A DNA stretch of 64,000 nucleotides from positions 1 to 64,000 of the forward strand of contig CDRNVI010000207.1 of the NCBI GenBank assembly GCA_977017575.1, in the 5' to 3' direction. A model generated the notes under the pieces. It did not search any database. It saw only the letters and a program-made list of their open reading frames with translations, and was not told the DNA's origin. This DNA comes from Paramoeba atlantica. Lineage: Eukaryota; Discosea. Position numbers and translations under genes: made by a program. This document shows, piece by piece, positions 20,703 through 32,689 of the stretch (the first letter of the stretch is position 1; the number at the start of each line of letters is the position of its first letter).

Positions 20703-21227
20703 TGTCAAGTGGCAGGGTTTGGTGGAAGAAGATTGCTGAGAAAAGAAAAGAAAGATGCAAACTTCATTCCATGGCAAAAGCCAGGAACATGAAAAACAAA
20801 GTCTCTCACACGTTTATTTACAAACAGGTTTCAAGCACATATTTGTTAATGTGACACTAAGTACAAAAGCAGAGAAACACATACAAATAAAAGCACACAT
20901 AAGAGACACAAAGACACAACAAGTTTAAGGAAGGGAACAACAGATGATGTTGGCATAAATAAATTCACAGGTTGAAAAATCAGAATATGGAGAATAAACT
21001 ATGCAATCAAATTGGGTCTGAAACAAGGCAAAGGTATTCTTAAAGGCACAATTCAATGATTGATCTATATCTCGGTGTGTAGTTGTCAGATTCAGATGGG
21101 ACTAGCACCATTCGAAAGAGGAGGACAAGGCGCTTCAGGATAGCACAACTTGTGATCATAGAATTCACAAATGATGTTCTCCACTAAGTCAAACATTCTT
21201 CAAACCAAGAATACTGATATTCTAACA
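20703..21227 (-). repeat. 3' LTR of Copia element C1
   Basis: 525 bp, TG...CA on the minus strand; homologous to the solo LTR at 15,931-16,459. It is preceded (minus strand) by a purine-rich tract, GATGAAAGGGAG. Confidence 0.9.
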
Positions 21228-24200
21228 CTCCCTTTCATCATGAAGTTAATTCACAGAGCAACAGGGATGAATAAGATTATTCCAGTGAAGTGTAAACACA
21301 TTGGGTCCAAGGGGTTTTGTAAAAATATTGGCAAGGTTATCTTTAGTGGGCACATAATCCAACTCAATCAGGCCATCTTGCAATGCTTTTCTTGTGTAAT
21401 GATCAAAGGCTTCAATTTGCTTAGTTCTTTGGTTTACACAGGGTATCTTTGCAATAGCCATCGCAGGTTCAGAATCAGATTGGAGCAAGAAAGGTCTTTT
21501 GTACAGGATGCACAACTCAGAGAGAATGTTATCAACAAATTTCAATTCACAGGATGCTTCAGCAAGGGCATGGTATTCAGATTCACAACTGAACCAACAA
21601 ACTTGAGGAGATTTCTTGGAACACCAGGAAATGGGGGAACCATTCGCAAAAATAGCAAAACCATAAGATGAGGATCTGTCTTCTGTAACATCTTGATGGC
21701 TTAAGTCAGCTTGGGCAGAAATCACAAGTTTTTTAGTCTCAGATTTGGATTTGGGAAACACCAGTTCATAATCAGAATATTTGGCAAGATAACTGAGAAT
21801 TCGCAGAGCAGCTTTGTCATAATCTTCAGTGTGGGTGTTCAAGAAGCAAAAGCATTGGGAAACAGCATATGAAATATCAGGGCAAGTTTTTGTCAACCAA
21901 ATTAGAGAACCAACAAGACTTGCATAGGGAAAATCAGTAGGGGGTTCATCAGGCTTAGGCATAGGCAGAACTTTACTCATGGCAGGAGTATCACTCTTTC
22001 TTATTTTGTGGCAGTCAAAACTCTTCAATAAATTGTTGAGGAAGGCACACTGATTGAAAGAAATTTCTTTGTGATTTTGTTTCACACCACAACCAAGGAA
22101 CCAGGAGCATTTTCCACTAGGCTTTCACTTGAATCTTTCAATCAGTTTGGAGTAAATCTCTTCATAGAGCTTTGAACAAGTACAAACATCCAAATTATCA
22201 TCAACAACAGTTGGAAATAAACAGAAGTTTCTGTCAGGTTCAACACAAATGTAAAGATTGGAATCAGCAGTCAAACAATGGAATTGCAACTCTTCAATAA
22301 GAAATTTTTGAAAAGTCAGATTCCAACATTGTTCAGCAATTGGCACACCATAGAGAGCTTTGTTCAATCAACAGAGATATTTGGGATGTTCAGGATCTTC
22401 AAAACCTTTAGGTTGAGTGACATAATAAACAATATCACCATCAAGAATGTCAACTTGGATATAGGCACTTGGGACATCTTCAGAATTCACATCAAGGGCA
22501 AACATAGCAGCAATAGTGAATGTCAAATTGAGAGATTCAGTGGTTGCAGTTCCAGCATAATTGTCTTCTTGGTCAAAATTGGGATCTTTCACAAGACTAT
22601 GTTTTACATGAGAACCATTTGCACAAAATCAAGCTTTGAACTTGGATATTACACCATTTTCAGTCTTAATTCAAAATCACCACAGGCCTTGCATAATAAT
22701 GTGTTTCTTTCCATCTTTGGGGAACTTCGGGGGAGGAGGCACCAATTCCCAAGTCTTATTTTCAATATGAGCATCATATTCTCTTTTGCAGACTTGTTTC
22801 CATTCTTCTTTTTCATTTGAGCAAGCAGCTTGCTTGTAGGATCAAGAGGTAACTTTGTCATTAACAACTTGGTCAGCATGGAAGGCATAGTCAAGGAAAT
22901 CAAGATCTTTGTAACCACAGCCAGGTTCACCAAACATATTCCAAGGTATTTTCAGGGCACTGAATGCTTTTCCAATGGTGCTATGTTGGTAGTCAGGGTC
23001 TTGGAAGCGAGCAGAGTGTCTTACTTCTTCAGCTGCATCATCAGATTCATTTGGTTCAGAGATGTTAATTTCATCATCAGGTTGAGATTGAGTAACAAGA
23101 TTGAAATCAACTTCAGGATCAGTTTCAGAGTTGTATGTAGAGGAAGAGTAAGGAGATGCAGATTGGTCTGCAGGGTCATAAGGGTCAGGATCATGATCAT
23201 CTGGTAGGTAATTGAACATTTCATAATTATTGAGGTCAATTGGCAATTTAGGTTCATTTTCATCAGCAGAGTCATAATCAGTTCCTTCACTTTCTTCATC
23301 CTTCATATCTAATTCTGTCATTTGAGGGAGAATTTCAGAATCAGGGGCTGCAGCAGCTTGAGCAGGATCAACAATTGGAGAAGAAGAGGAACTAGAAGAG
23401 GAGCAAGAGGAACAAGAGGAAGATGTAGGTGTGTAAGAACCATTGCTTTGAGTAAAATCAGGAGGAGGCATACTGAGAAGCACCATTTCATCATCATTAT
23501 CATCACTGTACACATCTGTACTGTGGGTTTTCTCATTCAAAGCAGTATGTTTTGAATGTAAGTTTACAGAAGCAGGAGTGGAATGGCCTATTCTGTTCTC
23601 CCTTTCAACATCAACAGGGTAATCATCATCAATTACAATTTCAGCAGAATCATCAGGATTCTCATGTACACAATCCACAGGATTTGTGTTTGTACTCAGA
23701 ACATCATCACAGTCTGATAATTTCGAAAAATCAACAAATTTTTCATTCAAATAAGTGTCAAAATAGTGTGGAATATTCCCTCTATCAATACGCTTTAACA
23801 GGTTTGAAACACCAAAGACATATTCATCAAATACCACACTTGAACTTTCAAAAATAATTTTCTTTACAGGGTCATACAAAATATAATCATTAATTTTTTT
23901 TGAGGGGCCAAGATAGATTGCAGGGTGTGCTTTAGGCATCAGTTTGGTTCTGTTCTTTCAGGAAATGTGTGCAAAAGCATGGCAACCAAAAGGGCAAATC
24001 AACTCAATATTGGGTTTGTGACCATACAGCTTCTGGAAGGGGGAAATTTCTTCACCTTCTTTCACAATGTAGGAGCTCACAACACTTGCAAGTTTTTCAG
24101 CATAATTCCAAAATTGTTCAGGCAATCCAGCATGGATTCGAATCACTTGAGCAGTGTTCCATCAAGTCTCATTTGCATGTTCAGCAACACCATTTTCAGC

Positions 24201-25770
24201 AGAATCATCTCTACTAGAAAATCTAATATGAATTTCTTTTTCAGTGCAATATTGTCCAATTTTCATTGCAGAACTGACAAATTCCTGAGCGCCATCACAT
24301 TGAATGATTTTGACCTTCACATCTAATTGTCTTTGAAGCTTTGCAATCAGGTTGATCAGCACTTTGCCAGCATCACTCTTTTTCTTGAGGAATTCAAATA
24401 AATCCATCTTAGAGTAGTCTTCAACAACTGAGAGAGAGTATTTGTTCTTCTGATAAGAAAGTATATTTTTCTCATGGTTGTCAATGTGCAACATTTCACT
24501 GAGTTTTCGTTTTGTTCTCATACCAGGGGTATAACTCTTCTTTTTCACTTTGGCCAACTCACAAGCAGTACAAACATTTTAATCCATTCTCAATCTGTGA
24601 TATTGCAGGGGCAAATTGTCAACTGCACAAGCATTAATAGTCTTTTTCAAACCAGAAAAATGACACAATCTATTATACCAATATTTCCATTCTTTCTCAC
24701 AGGTAGGACAGAGGGTTCTACAGATTCTTTTCTTGTGGAGAGGTTGAGATGAAGAAGCATCCTCAGGAATTTCATTTTTTGGGTGAGTAACTTTTTCAGC
24801 AATATAAGATTGTTGATGGTTGGTTTGACTGGGTAAAGCCAAATAATACAAGCCATTGTTCTGTGGACCACTCAAAATCATCTGAGAATTGCTCAAATTG
24901 ATCTTCTTTTTCATCACATGAATTTGGTCAGAATCCAAAACAACAGAAGCATCCCAAGTTTCACACATGTGAGCCACAGAGAGAAGATTCATTTCACAAT
25001 TGGAGACTACAGAGACATCTTGAAGAGGCAGCAAATCAAGATGAATTGCCAAGTCACCTTGCATTGTAACAGGAATCAAATTGCCATTCACTTGCTTAAT
25101 GCTTATGGTCATTGCAGGTGGAGTGTTTCTTGTTGTGAGATTTGGATCATTCACAATTGTGTTTGAACAAGCTGAATCAGCAAGAGCAGTTGCTTCATTT
25201 GATTGTTTTGCAACAAAAGCAGATTAAATCAAAGATTGAGAAGAAGAAACAAGAGCAGAAACACAACAGGAGTAAACAGGAATATTGATTTTATTCATTT
25301 TCATCTTTCAAGCATTGATCTTTTGAACAAAAGCATTGAAATTTGCCTTGGCTTGTTGTCCCACAGCATTTTGGTTTGCTGGGTTTGTGTTGCAACCTTT
25401 CACAATGTGACTGGTGGCACCACAATGAAAACAGGCTTTAGCAGGAGGGGTGGGAGGATCTTCCCATCCAGGGTAATTTTGAAACTGGTTGCACGTTTGA
25501 AGAGAAGGAATTAGGGGACTATGGCAAGGAGGGCCATTTCCTTGTCTTCCTTGGTGAGGAGGGGCAACATTTCCTTGTTGATTAGGATTGGCAGCAGAGT
25601 TATTCTTCTTCCAAAAAGCAACATAAGCAGTGGTATTCTCCTTGGTCTTCAAGGCTTGTTTCTTCTTGTTGGTGCTGGAGCAACTACCTTTGATTTGTTT
25701 CAACTCCAAGAAAGCACTCTCCACTGTCCACTCTCCCACTCTAAGCATTCCACTGCATCCATATTTTGAG
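20703..25770 (-). mobile_element. Ty1/Copia-like fossil C1, 5' end missing
   Basis: On the minus strand: Gag with a CFHCGATSHIVKGC knuckle (about 25.3-25.75 kb), protease and pre-integrase region (24.6-25.15 kb), integrase (about 23.9-24.56 kb), reverse transcriptase (about 22.1-22.6 kb), RNase H (21,246-22,085), a purine tract, then the 3' LTR (20,703-21,227). This order (integrase before reverse transcriptase) defines Copia. The 5' LTR is absent; sequence at about 25.77 kb passes into an unrelated spliced-gene remnant. Broken, with roughly ten lesions. It lies within the reverse-transcriptase region of G1. Confidence 0.85.
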
Positions 25771-25859
25771 AAAATGTGAATTTTAAAAATAAAGTTCAGG
25801 CCCATTTTTTTTGGTAGCAATCTGGTGTTTAAAGGTGTCATAAGCAACTTTTTGATGGT

Positions 25860-27377
25860 TGTTAAGGTGGTAATTTTATTTTTTTTTTTTAGATATTGGA
25901 TTCACAAACCCAGCACCCATAATTTGAAATCCATTTTCATTTTTCAAAGACATATGATAATATGTCACTGCTCAAATACCAGCAACAGAGCCAGGATTGT
26001 GTTTCCAAATGTAACCCAACTCGGTAAGTCCAAAACTAGGTGTATTTTCCCATCCAAATCCTAAATAAAAGAGAAGAGAAAGCTCAATGTCTTTTTTGTC
26101 ATGATGAAGAACTGTCCCACGAGCAATTGAGAGCCAGAATTCTTCAATCAAGCAGAAAATCTTTGTTGAAAGAGTCATTTGCTATCCAGTTGCATCAAAC
26201 TTTTTGTGAATGTCTTCAATGCATTCTCTCTGTTTATCAAATATTGGTGGGGGTGGGGAAGATGAAGATGTCTCTTTGATTGTTGAAGAAACCCATTTTT
26301 TGAAACATAACTCAAAGATCACATATCCTCCGAAAAGAGATTCCACAAATGGAACAATCATATCATTTGTTTGACCTGCTTGAACATATTCCTGAATTGG
26401 ATTCACTTGCTTTGCATGAATTCCCATCATTAACAAACACCATCCTCGACAATTTCTCTTTGTTTGATAATATAATAATAGAATAAATATAAAACATTGG
26501 AGGATTGAGAGCTCATATACCTCCTCAGGAGATCCAACTGATTCCAACCAAAACATATCCTTCAAGCCACTCTCCAATTTAAAATAAACATTTCCAGTCA
26601 ATTCCTTCAATAAATTCTCATCTTTCAAAAGGTCTTGTTGGGTATTACACCTGGATTTGCCAATTTTTGATAAAAATCTTCAGTGGCACCAGGAAAATGG
26701 GCCTTCCAGCTCGAATCTGAGAGGTGATCTAATGGGATCCTGTTCACATCATCAAAGAGAATTGTTGTTGTTTGAGAATTTTGTTTTGGAACTTCAAAAG
26801 ATTTAAAAAGAACTGGAACTAGCTTTGCTGGTTTGGTTTTAAAATAAGTTCTCATCAACGACAGTGCTTTCTCCCTGGTTTCCTTGTCAGAATAATGTGG
26901 TCATCCTGGTTTTGAATAATCCATCGGTTTTGAGAGTCCATGTGAACCACTCACTTTCTTTCGACTCATTCTTCCAACAATTTCAGAAACCTGGATATTG
27001 TGTATGGAGTGGATTTAAAAAAAGATATTTATAAAAAAATGATAATAATAATAATAATAAAAAAGAGGAAGGAAAAAAAAGAGGAAGGAGAAAAAAGGAA
27101 AAAAGAGAAAAAAAAGGGAGAAAAAAAAGAGAGAAAAAAGAAAGAAAAAAAAAGGAAGAAAAAAGAAAGAAAAAAAAAGAAAGAAAAAAAGAAAAACAAG
27201 ATGATCAAACAGAAACACAACCTTCTTTTCAAGCACTTCCCAAGACACTAAGCTCTTATTTGTTTTTACAAGTTCTCTTACAGTCCAAAAATGAAAACGA
27301 TCAAATAATAAAGGTGAAGGAGGAGAGTAGAAACTATCCTCAGATGATGGCTCTGAAAGATAAACAGGAGGTAACAA
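25860..27377 (-). pseudogene. Unknown spliced gene remnant U1
   Basis: Protein-like frames on the minus strand are joined by plausible introns: 26,991-27,221 (GT...CCAG) and 26,459-26,520 (62 bp, GT...AAAG, phase 0). Recognisable pieces include LLFDRFHFWTVRELVKTNKS, RTYFKTKPAKLVPVLFKSF and QVNPIQEYVQAGQTNDMIV. In-frame stops near 26.9 and 26.65 kb suggest it is no longer intact. The product is unrecognised. The first exon and upstream region recur at 46,990-47,345, so it belongs to a multicopy family, perhaps a transposon. Confidence 0.5.
27000..27200. repeat. Purine-rich (GAAA)n tract with (TAA)n
   Basis: (TAA)n at about 27,040-27,060 runs into about 140 bp of GAAAA-type purine repeat. On the minus strand this is the pyrimidine-rich body of an intron of U1. 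Confidence 0.8.
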
Positions 27378-27479
27378 TAATGTTGAGAGAGGAAAAGGGT
27401 TTTTTGGTGATAATGTTCATGAAGAAGAAAAGAAAGAATCATGGGTAATTGATTGACAGAGCAAAACATCCATTTCTAA

Positions 27480-27957
27480 TCTCCTTCTTTTCTTTCTTTC
27501 TGATTGAATTTGTTTTTTTCTTTTGAGATTGAATTTGGTGAGCATTTTGAAAAAAAGAATCAAAAATTTGAAAGAAAGGAAAGAAAGTAGCAATTTTCAT
27601 ATTGGATTCTTTTCAGATTACTTTTTTTCTTTTTTTTTATTAGAAAAATACAGCCAAAACGATTTTGTTCAAGCACTTTGTTTTTTTTTTGTTTTTTTTT
27701 TGCTTTTTGTTTTTTGTTTTTTGTTTTTTGTTTTTTGTTTTTCTCAAATGTCTGAACAAACTGCTCACTCTGTTCAGACCTGAACTCCTTCTTGAAAACT
27801 CTTTGAGGCAGATGAATCTTTCTTTAAAAGAGGAAACTCTGTTCCATATTGCTATATCTCTTTTGAACCCTCATCACATCAAAGCATAAACAAACCAAAA
27901 ACTAAAAACCAAAAGAAAAACCAAAAAGAAAAGTGTCCTCCTTGTACTCTTTCTCTT
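27480..27957. other. AT-rich gap with a (TTTTTTG)n array
   Basis: A heptamer GTTTTTT repeats about five times at 27,706-27,742 within a T-rich stretch. No gene seen. Confidence 0.6.
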
Positions 27958-28435
27958 TTGGAGAGTGATATTGCAAGCAAGTTTTCATGTGATACAATTG
28001 TTGATTCTGTTGTTATTGAGCTTGATCAGATTGCCTATGATCTTTTTTCAAAAATTCCCTTGACTGCTTGTAGTATGCAAATCTATCAAACAAAAGTTAA
28101 TGCAGTTCTGTTTGAACTTCTCATCATCCCTCATCTTTTGAGAAGTGGTGGCAAACTTTCTCCTTGCAAGAAGTCAGTGCCAGTTTTTCTGATCCAATTT
28201 TATGAAACAAAAACTTTTGAACAAATTTTTTCAAGACTGGCATCAAAGGAACTCTTCAACCCAATGACGAAAAAATTCAAAAATGGTCAAAAGATGTGAA
28301 TTGTCACTCATAAAAAGTATCCAGTTGTATGGAAATTTTCTGCAAATCTTGGAACTCTTGCAGTTCATTTTTTTGTTCAAGAATGGACAAAAGGAGGACT
28401 TCCAATTAATGATCTTTATATCTCAAATTAATAAA
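27958..28435 (+). pseudogene. Unknown protein remnant, plus strand
   Basis: The frame 27,958-28,299 (begins MESDIASKFSCDTIVDSVVI) continues after one in-frame TGA to about 28,435 (AVHFFVQEWTKGGLPINDL). Protein-like composition, no domain recognised. It converges on the minus-strand unknown gene ending at 28,459. Confidence 0.4.
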
Positions 28436-28489
28436 TTTATTATTTCTTAAGATTGTAATCAAAAATGTAATCTTTGTGGTTTTGCTTTT

Positions 28490-28665
28490 GTTTTTTCCTC
28501 TTCTTCCTCTTCTTCCTCCTCCTCTTCTTTCTCCTCCTCTTCTTCTCCCTCTTCTTCACCATCAAAAGAAAATTCATCCTCTTCCTCTTCCTTTTCTTCT
28601 TCCTCTTCCTCTTCCTCCAATGAGAATTCATCTACCTCCTCATCCTCAAAGATCTCCTGTTCTAA
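28490..28665. repeat. Trinucleotide-like purine/pyrimidine tract coding poly-Glu
   Basis: (TCC/TTC)n on the plus strand encodes a Glu-rich acidic tail on the minus strand of gene V. Confidence 0.85.
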
Positions 28666-29007
28666 CTCCTCCATAGACTTTCCTGTCTCTTCCTCAGGTG
28701 GAACTACATAATTCTTTAAAATGAGTTCCCTTGTTATTTGTGGAACTCTATTTTCACAAAAATTGATCATTTTCTTTTCAATCACTTGACAACTTGGACA
28801 TACTTTGTTTTCTTCCCCAACATCTTCCACAACACAAAAACTACATTTTCCCTTCTCAACAAACAATACATGATCCTTGATATTGTGCCCTCAAACAGAT
28901 AGTTTCACTGGACAAAGGAGATGAGCCAAAAATCGAAAATCGTCGTATTTTGTGGCTGTCTCATACTTCATTGCACCATAGCCACATTTTTTCACAAGTT
29001 GCTTTTG

Positions 29008-29210
29008 TTTATTCTCCCTTCTGATGTGCATCCTCCAGCCTGAACTTGCAGAAGTTCTAAAGTTCAGTATAAAGACCAACTGAACTAAGTTGAAGTTTAA
29101 AACTTCACCTCTCGTTAGAGGTTAAAAACAAACATAATTTAATGTAATTCAAATGGTTTAAATTAAGAACTACTAATTGAATAAAGTTTGCCTCAAAAAA
29201 AAAAAAAAAA
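29008..29210 (+). mobile_element. SINE-1 copy 3, 5'-truncated
   Basis: Holds only the last ~200 bp of SINE-1 plus a 16-bp poly-A. Flanked by a 15-bp duplication CACAAGTTGCTTTTG (28,993-29,007; one mismatch at 29,211-29,225). Truncation with intact duplications is the mark of target-primed reverse transcription that stopped early. It disrupts gene V. Confidence 0.93.
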
Positions 29211-30749
29211 CACAAGTTGTTTTTGAATTAAATTTCATAACTCTCTGCTTTGACAACTACTAACAGCTGGTCCAACTCCTATTTGAAAAAGAATGAATGA
29301 AAGGAGATAATCAATAAAAAAAAAAAGCAGAGGGAGGGAAAGAAAAGAAAGGAAAGCAAACAATAATTTTCATAGACTTTTTTGTAAAAATAAGGGCAGT
29401 CAAAACAAAGAGTATAAAACCATAGGATAATATTCAAGCTTGGAAATATTAATTTCATAATTTGAATAATTTGCTTTCCTGTTCTCATCATTTCATCTAA
29501 AAGGTGTTGAACCTCACTTGGTTCCAAATCTTCCCCCTCATCATCAGTGAATTTCAAACATTCCCAAAAAGAGCTCATAAATTTAATTCACTGACAAATA
29601 AACAAAAAAGCTTGTAACTTCAAATCAAACAAGGGTGGCAACTGGTGGTGAGGAAAACAGGAATAAATTGCTTCAACAACCAACTTGTGATAATTTTGCA
29701 ATAGCCTTGTTGCTTGCTCTCCAATCAATTGAAATTTCAGCTTCTTTTCTTCCTCAATCTCAAGAATGTACTTCCATTCAATCGTCTTTGCAAAAGAGAG
29801 CAATCCAGAAACTCTTTTCATCCACTCCACCATCTCTTGTAACATCTTTTTCCCAAATTTCTGATTGGAATTTGCAAACTCAACAATAGTAAGAAATAAG
29901 GCCAAAGTTGCAGAGCACTTGCCATGAAGAGGACTATCTGGAGTAAAATGCTCACAAATCACTAACAAAGGGGCTCCTTTTTGGTTATAATTCTCTTTCT
30001 GAATAAACTGTTGAAGGATTGCATCTCTTGCATTTTCATTTATCAACTTATTTGAAATGATTTTTTGCCATTTCACTCAAACTTTTTCCTCCATTTCTTT
30101 CATTTTTGCCAATGTTCACCTTTGTAACTTGTCTCAAGGAATATCAGCATTGTCACAAGTCACATCAAGCCAATAAATAGAGAAATAAGTTGCAGAACAA
30201 CCTTGATGACCAGCCACTTTACTTTGGTAAGAAAGGTCACCAATTGGAAGAAAATGGCAATGGTACAGATTTGTTTTGGTATTATTGATTTCACATGGAA
30301 TTGAAACACCATTCTTTTCCACTGCTGCAATTCCAGGGTTTAAAACATTCTCACAAAGCCATTTGCTCACTTCATCATCTTCTTTGAAATTCCCACCACA
30401 GATCCAAGGCATCAATGTTGGTGAATTTCCAACTCTAACAAAGTTCACAAATCACAAATATGTATTTGTCATACCCATCTGAAAAATAGATTTTCAATTA
30501 AATCTTGTTTTGTTTCTTTTCCTCTATGATCCTCCTCAAAAAAAAAAGAAAATAATTTTTCTACTTACTTGTTTACTCTCTGGGGCACCATCAGTGAACA
30601 TATTCACTAAAATTTGATTTGTCTTCTTAAAAAAGGTGAGAGATTGTTGAACTTTTGAACATTGAAGCATTGCTTTCAGTCTTTTCTCAACAATTTCTTC
30701 CAACTTTCAATAACCACCTTTAACCCCATACTCAGAAGGGAGTTTATGA

Positions 30750-31980
30750 AATCTATATGTTTATCTTTTGAGCAAATTGTTTTCATTGAGGAGGAGAAAA
30801 GAAGCTTATAACAAAAAAAAAAAATTCTTACTTTGCTTCAAGCTCCAATGTGGATAACATTTTCTCCCCAAAATCTATCACAGGCTTCAGAGCAGGAAGT
30901 TTTGGAAATGGAATTTCAAACTCTGGTGTTTTCAACTGAATTAGCTTCCCAGACAAAGGATCTAAGCCTCACTGAAATATTGATCACATAATTTGGATTT
31001 TTCAGTAACCCATATCATTCATCATTATGTTCACAAACTGTACTTGTTTCAAATTGTCAGATTTCTCAAAGTTTTGAAAGTCTATTTATTAAATTTTTAA
31101 GAAATCAAAATCCTTCAAAAACACACACACACAAAAAAAATTAACCTTTTTGAACAGCTTTCTTCACAACTTGCTTCTCAACAAGTAGACAAATGACTTC
31201 TTCAATCAGTCTTTTTTGAAACCTTAGATTTGAACTTTTCAAAAGTTCTGAGAATACTTTTTCGAAAGGTTTATCCTTTTTAATCCTTGTTTCTTCATCA
31301 TCTTCATTACAAAGAACCTTTGAAGAGATAAACCACTTTAAACTTTGTAATTTCTTCTATTTTGCTCTTGATTTGAGATGAAAAAAAGCTCTTCTTTGCC
31401 TTTGCTGTTGTTTTTCACAAATAACAGAAGTGTTGATGATTGGAAGTTGTTTTATTTTTGTTTGTAAGAAAAATTGAAAAATTGTCATTTTAAAAGAAAG
31501 TTAAACCAGGTTGGTTTGGTCCTTTTGACTTTTTTGATTTTTTTGATTTCTTTCCAAAAATCTTTCTGGTGAGTCTGCGAGATTTAGGTGTGTCCATTTT
31601 CAAAAAATTGCCCAATTTATTTGTTCTTAGACTTTAAAATATGGAGAAAAAAGTAAAACCAAAATGGAAAAGGACATCTTCTCTTTCAAGGAGAGATATT
31701 GGCAGTTTGACCAACACTTTTTTAACACTTTTCAACATCTCTCTCATAAAAGTTGTTTTTTTGGTTCTTTAAAAATATATTGTTTCAAAGAACATCAAAA
31801 AATGAATCAAAATCAAAAAAACAAACCTTGAAAAGACTTTAAATAAAGACCAAAAAAGTGGACAGCAAAAGTGAAGAGAAGCACAAAAGAAAAACACAAG
31901 AAAACACAAAAACACAAACCCTGTTCAAAATAGGGACTCAAAAAAAGTGTGGAATTTTTGAAAAATCAAATGCAATGTTC
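30750..31980. other. AT-rich region, possible 5' part of gene V
   Basis: Short protein-like minus-strand fragments (around 30.85-31.4 kb) alternate with stops and T-rich tracts. No boundary or domain can be supported. Confidence 0.3.
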
Positions 31981-32676
31981 CTTGAAAGGCTTCCCAATGT
32001 TGTTGTAGCATGGAATCTCAAATGTAACCCAATTTCTTGTTCATTGGAATTGGCTTTCCTTTTAATGCTTCAATGTGAAGAAATAACTCCTTCGGTCTCA
32101 ACTCAAAACTAGAAATCATCTCATTTTCTCTGATACAACAATTCTCTAACTTACTTTTCACTTCTTTTACATTGTAAACAATCATGGTACTCAGATTTAA
32201 GATCAATGTGTCCCAAATAAGTTTTGGTGTTCTTTTCTTCAAATTGCTAAGATACCCCTTTGCTCAACCAACACAAGTCTTATTCAGTAAGTTTGTAAGA
32301 TTCATTTAATTGTCAAAATGGTCATCAAAACATCTTTGGTTGATTTGCTGCTTGTATTCCAATTTCTCTTTGTATTTTACCTCCAATTCCTTTCTTTTAG
32401 CTAAAATTCTTATTTTCTCACTTTTTTCCATTTTTTCTGTAACCTCCTCCAGCTCCTCCTCAAACTTGATTAGGATGGGTTCACCTGTAGGAACTTTGTT
32501 GAGGAATAAATGATGAATGAGATTTTGGGTGCTGAGCTGAATGAGCATTTCTTTTCACCAGAGCATAAATTCAATGGTGGATTCACCTTTGAGTTCATTA
32601 ATCTTGAGTGCACCCTTCCAAGTCTTGTTCTTTGGTTCAAATTCTGACCAATCTACTACTCTGTAATCATCTTCCA
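31980..32676 (-). mobile_element. Copia-type Gag-like remnant
   Basis: Minus-strand frames starting at 32,676 (MEDDYRVVDWSEFEPKNKTW), with a charged helical stretch and a WDTLILNLSTMI segment, resemble the Gag of Copia elements. Broken in a few places. It is head to head with the Copia pol fossil that follows, so it is a separate fragment. Confidence 0.4.
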
Positions 32677-32689
32677 TAGTTGAGGATGT

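Larger units (their letters stand above)
28459..30750 (-). pseudogene. Unknown multi-exon gene V with acidic C-terminus, split by a SINE
   Basis: Minus-strand coding pieces: about 30,715-30,569, an intron 30,568-30,479 (GTAAG...TTTCAG), 30,478-30,134, 30,076-29,588, about 29,578-29,480, and 29,079-28,459. Features are GHQGCSATYFSIYWLD, a CSFC...CPSC zinc-ribbon-like pair near 28.8 kb, and a run of about 60 mostly Glu residues (28,490-28,650). A 5'-truncated SINE-1 at 29,008-29,210 and several stops break it. The GH..ATY motif faintly recalls large DNA-transposon proteins in which such a stretch precedes a CxxC pair, but this is weak. Function unknown. Confidence 0.45.

Noticed and set aside
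27700-27745. (TTTTTTG)n as a telomere-like repeat
   Set aside because: Only about five units, internal, and it grades into ordinary T-rich sequence.
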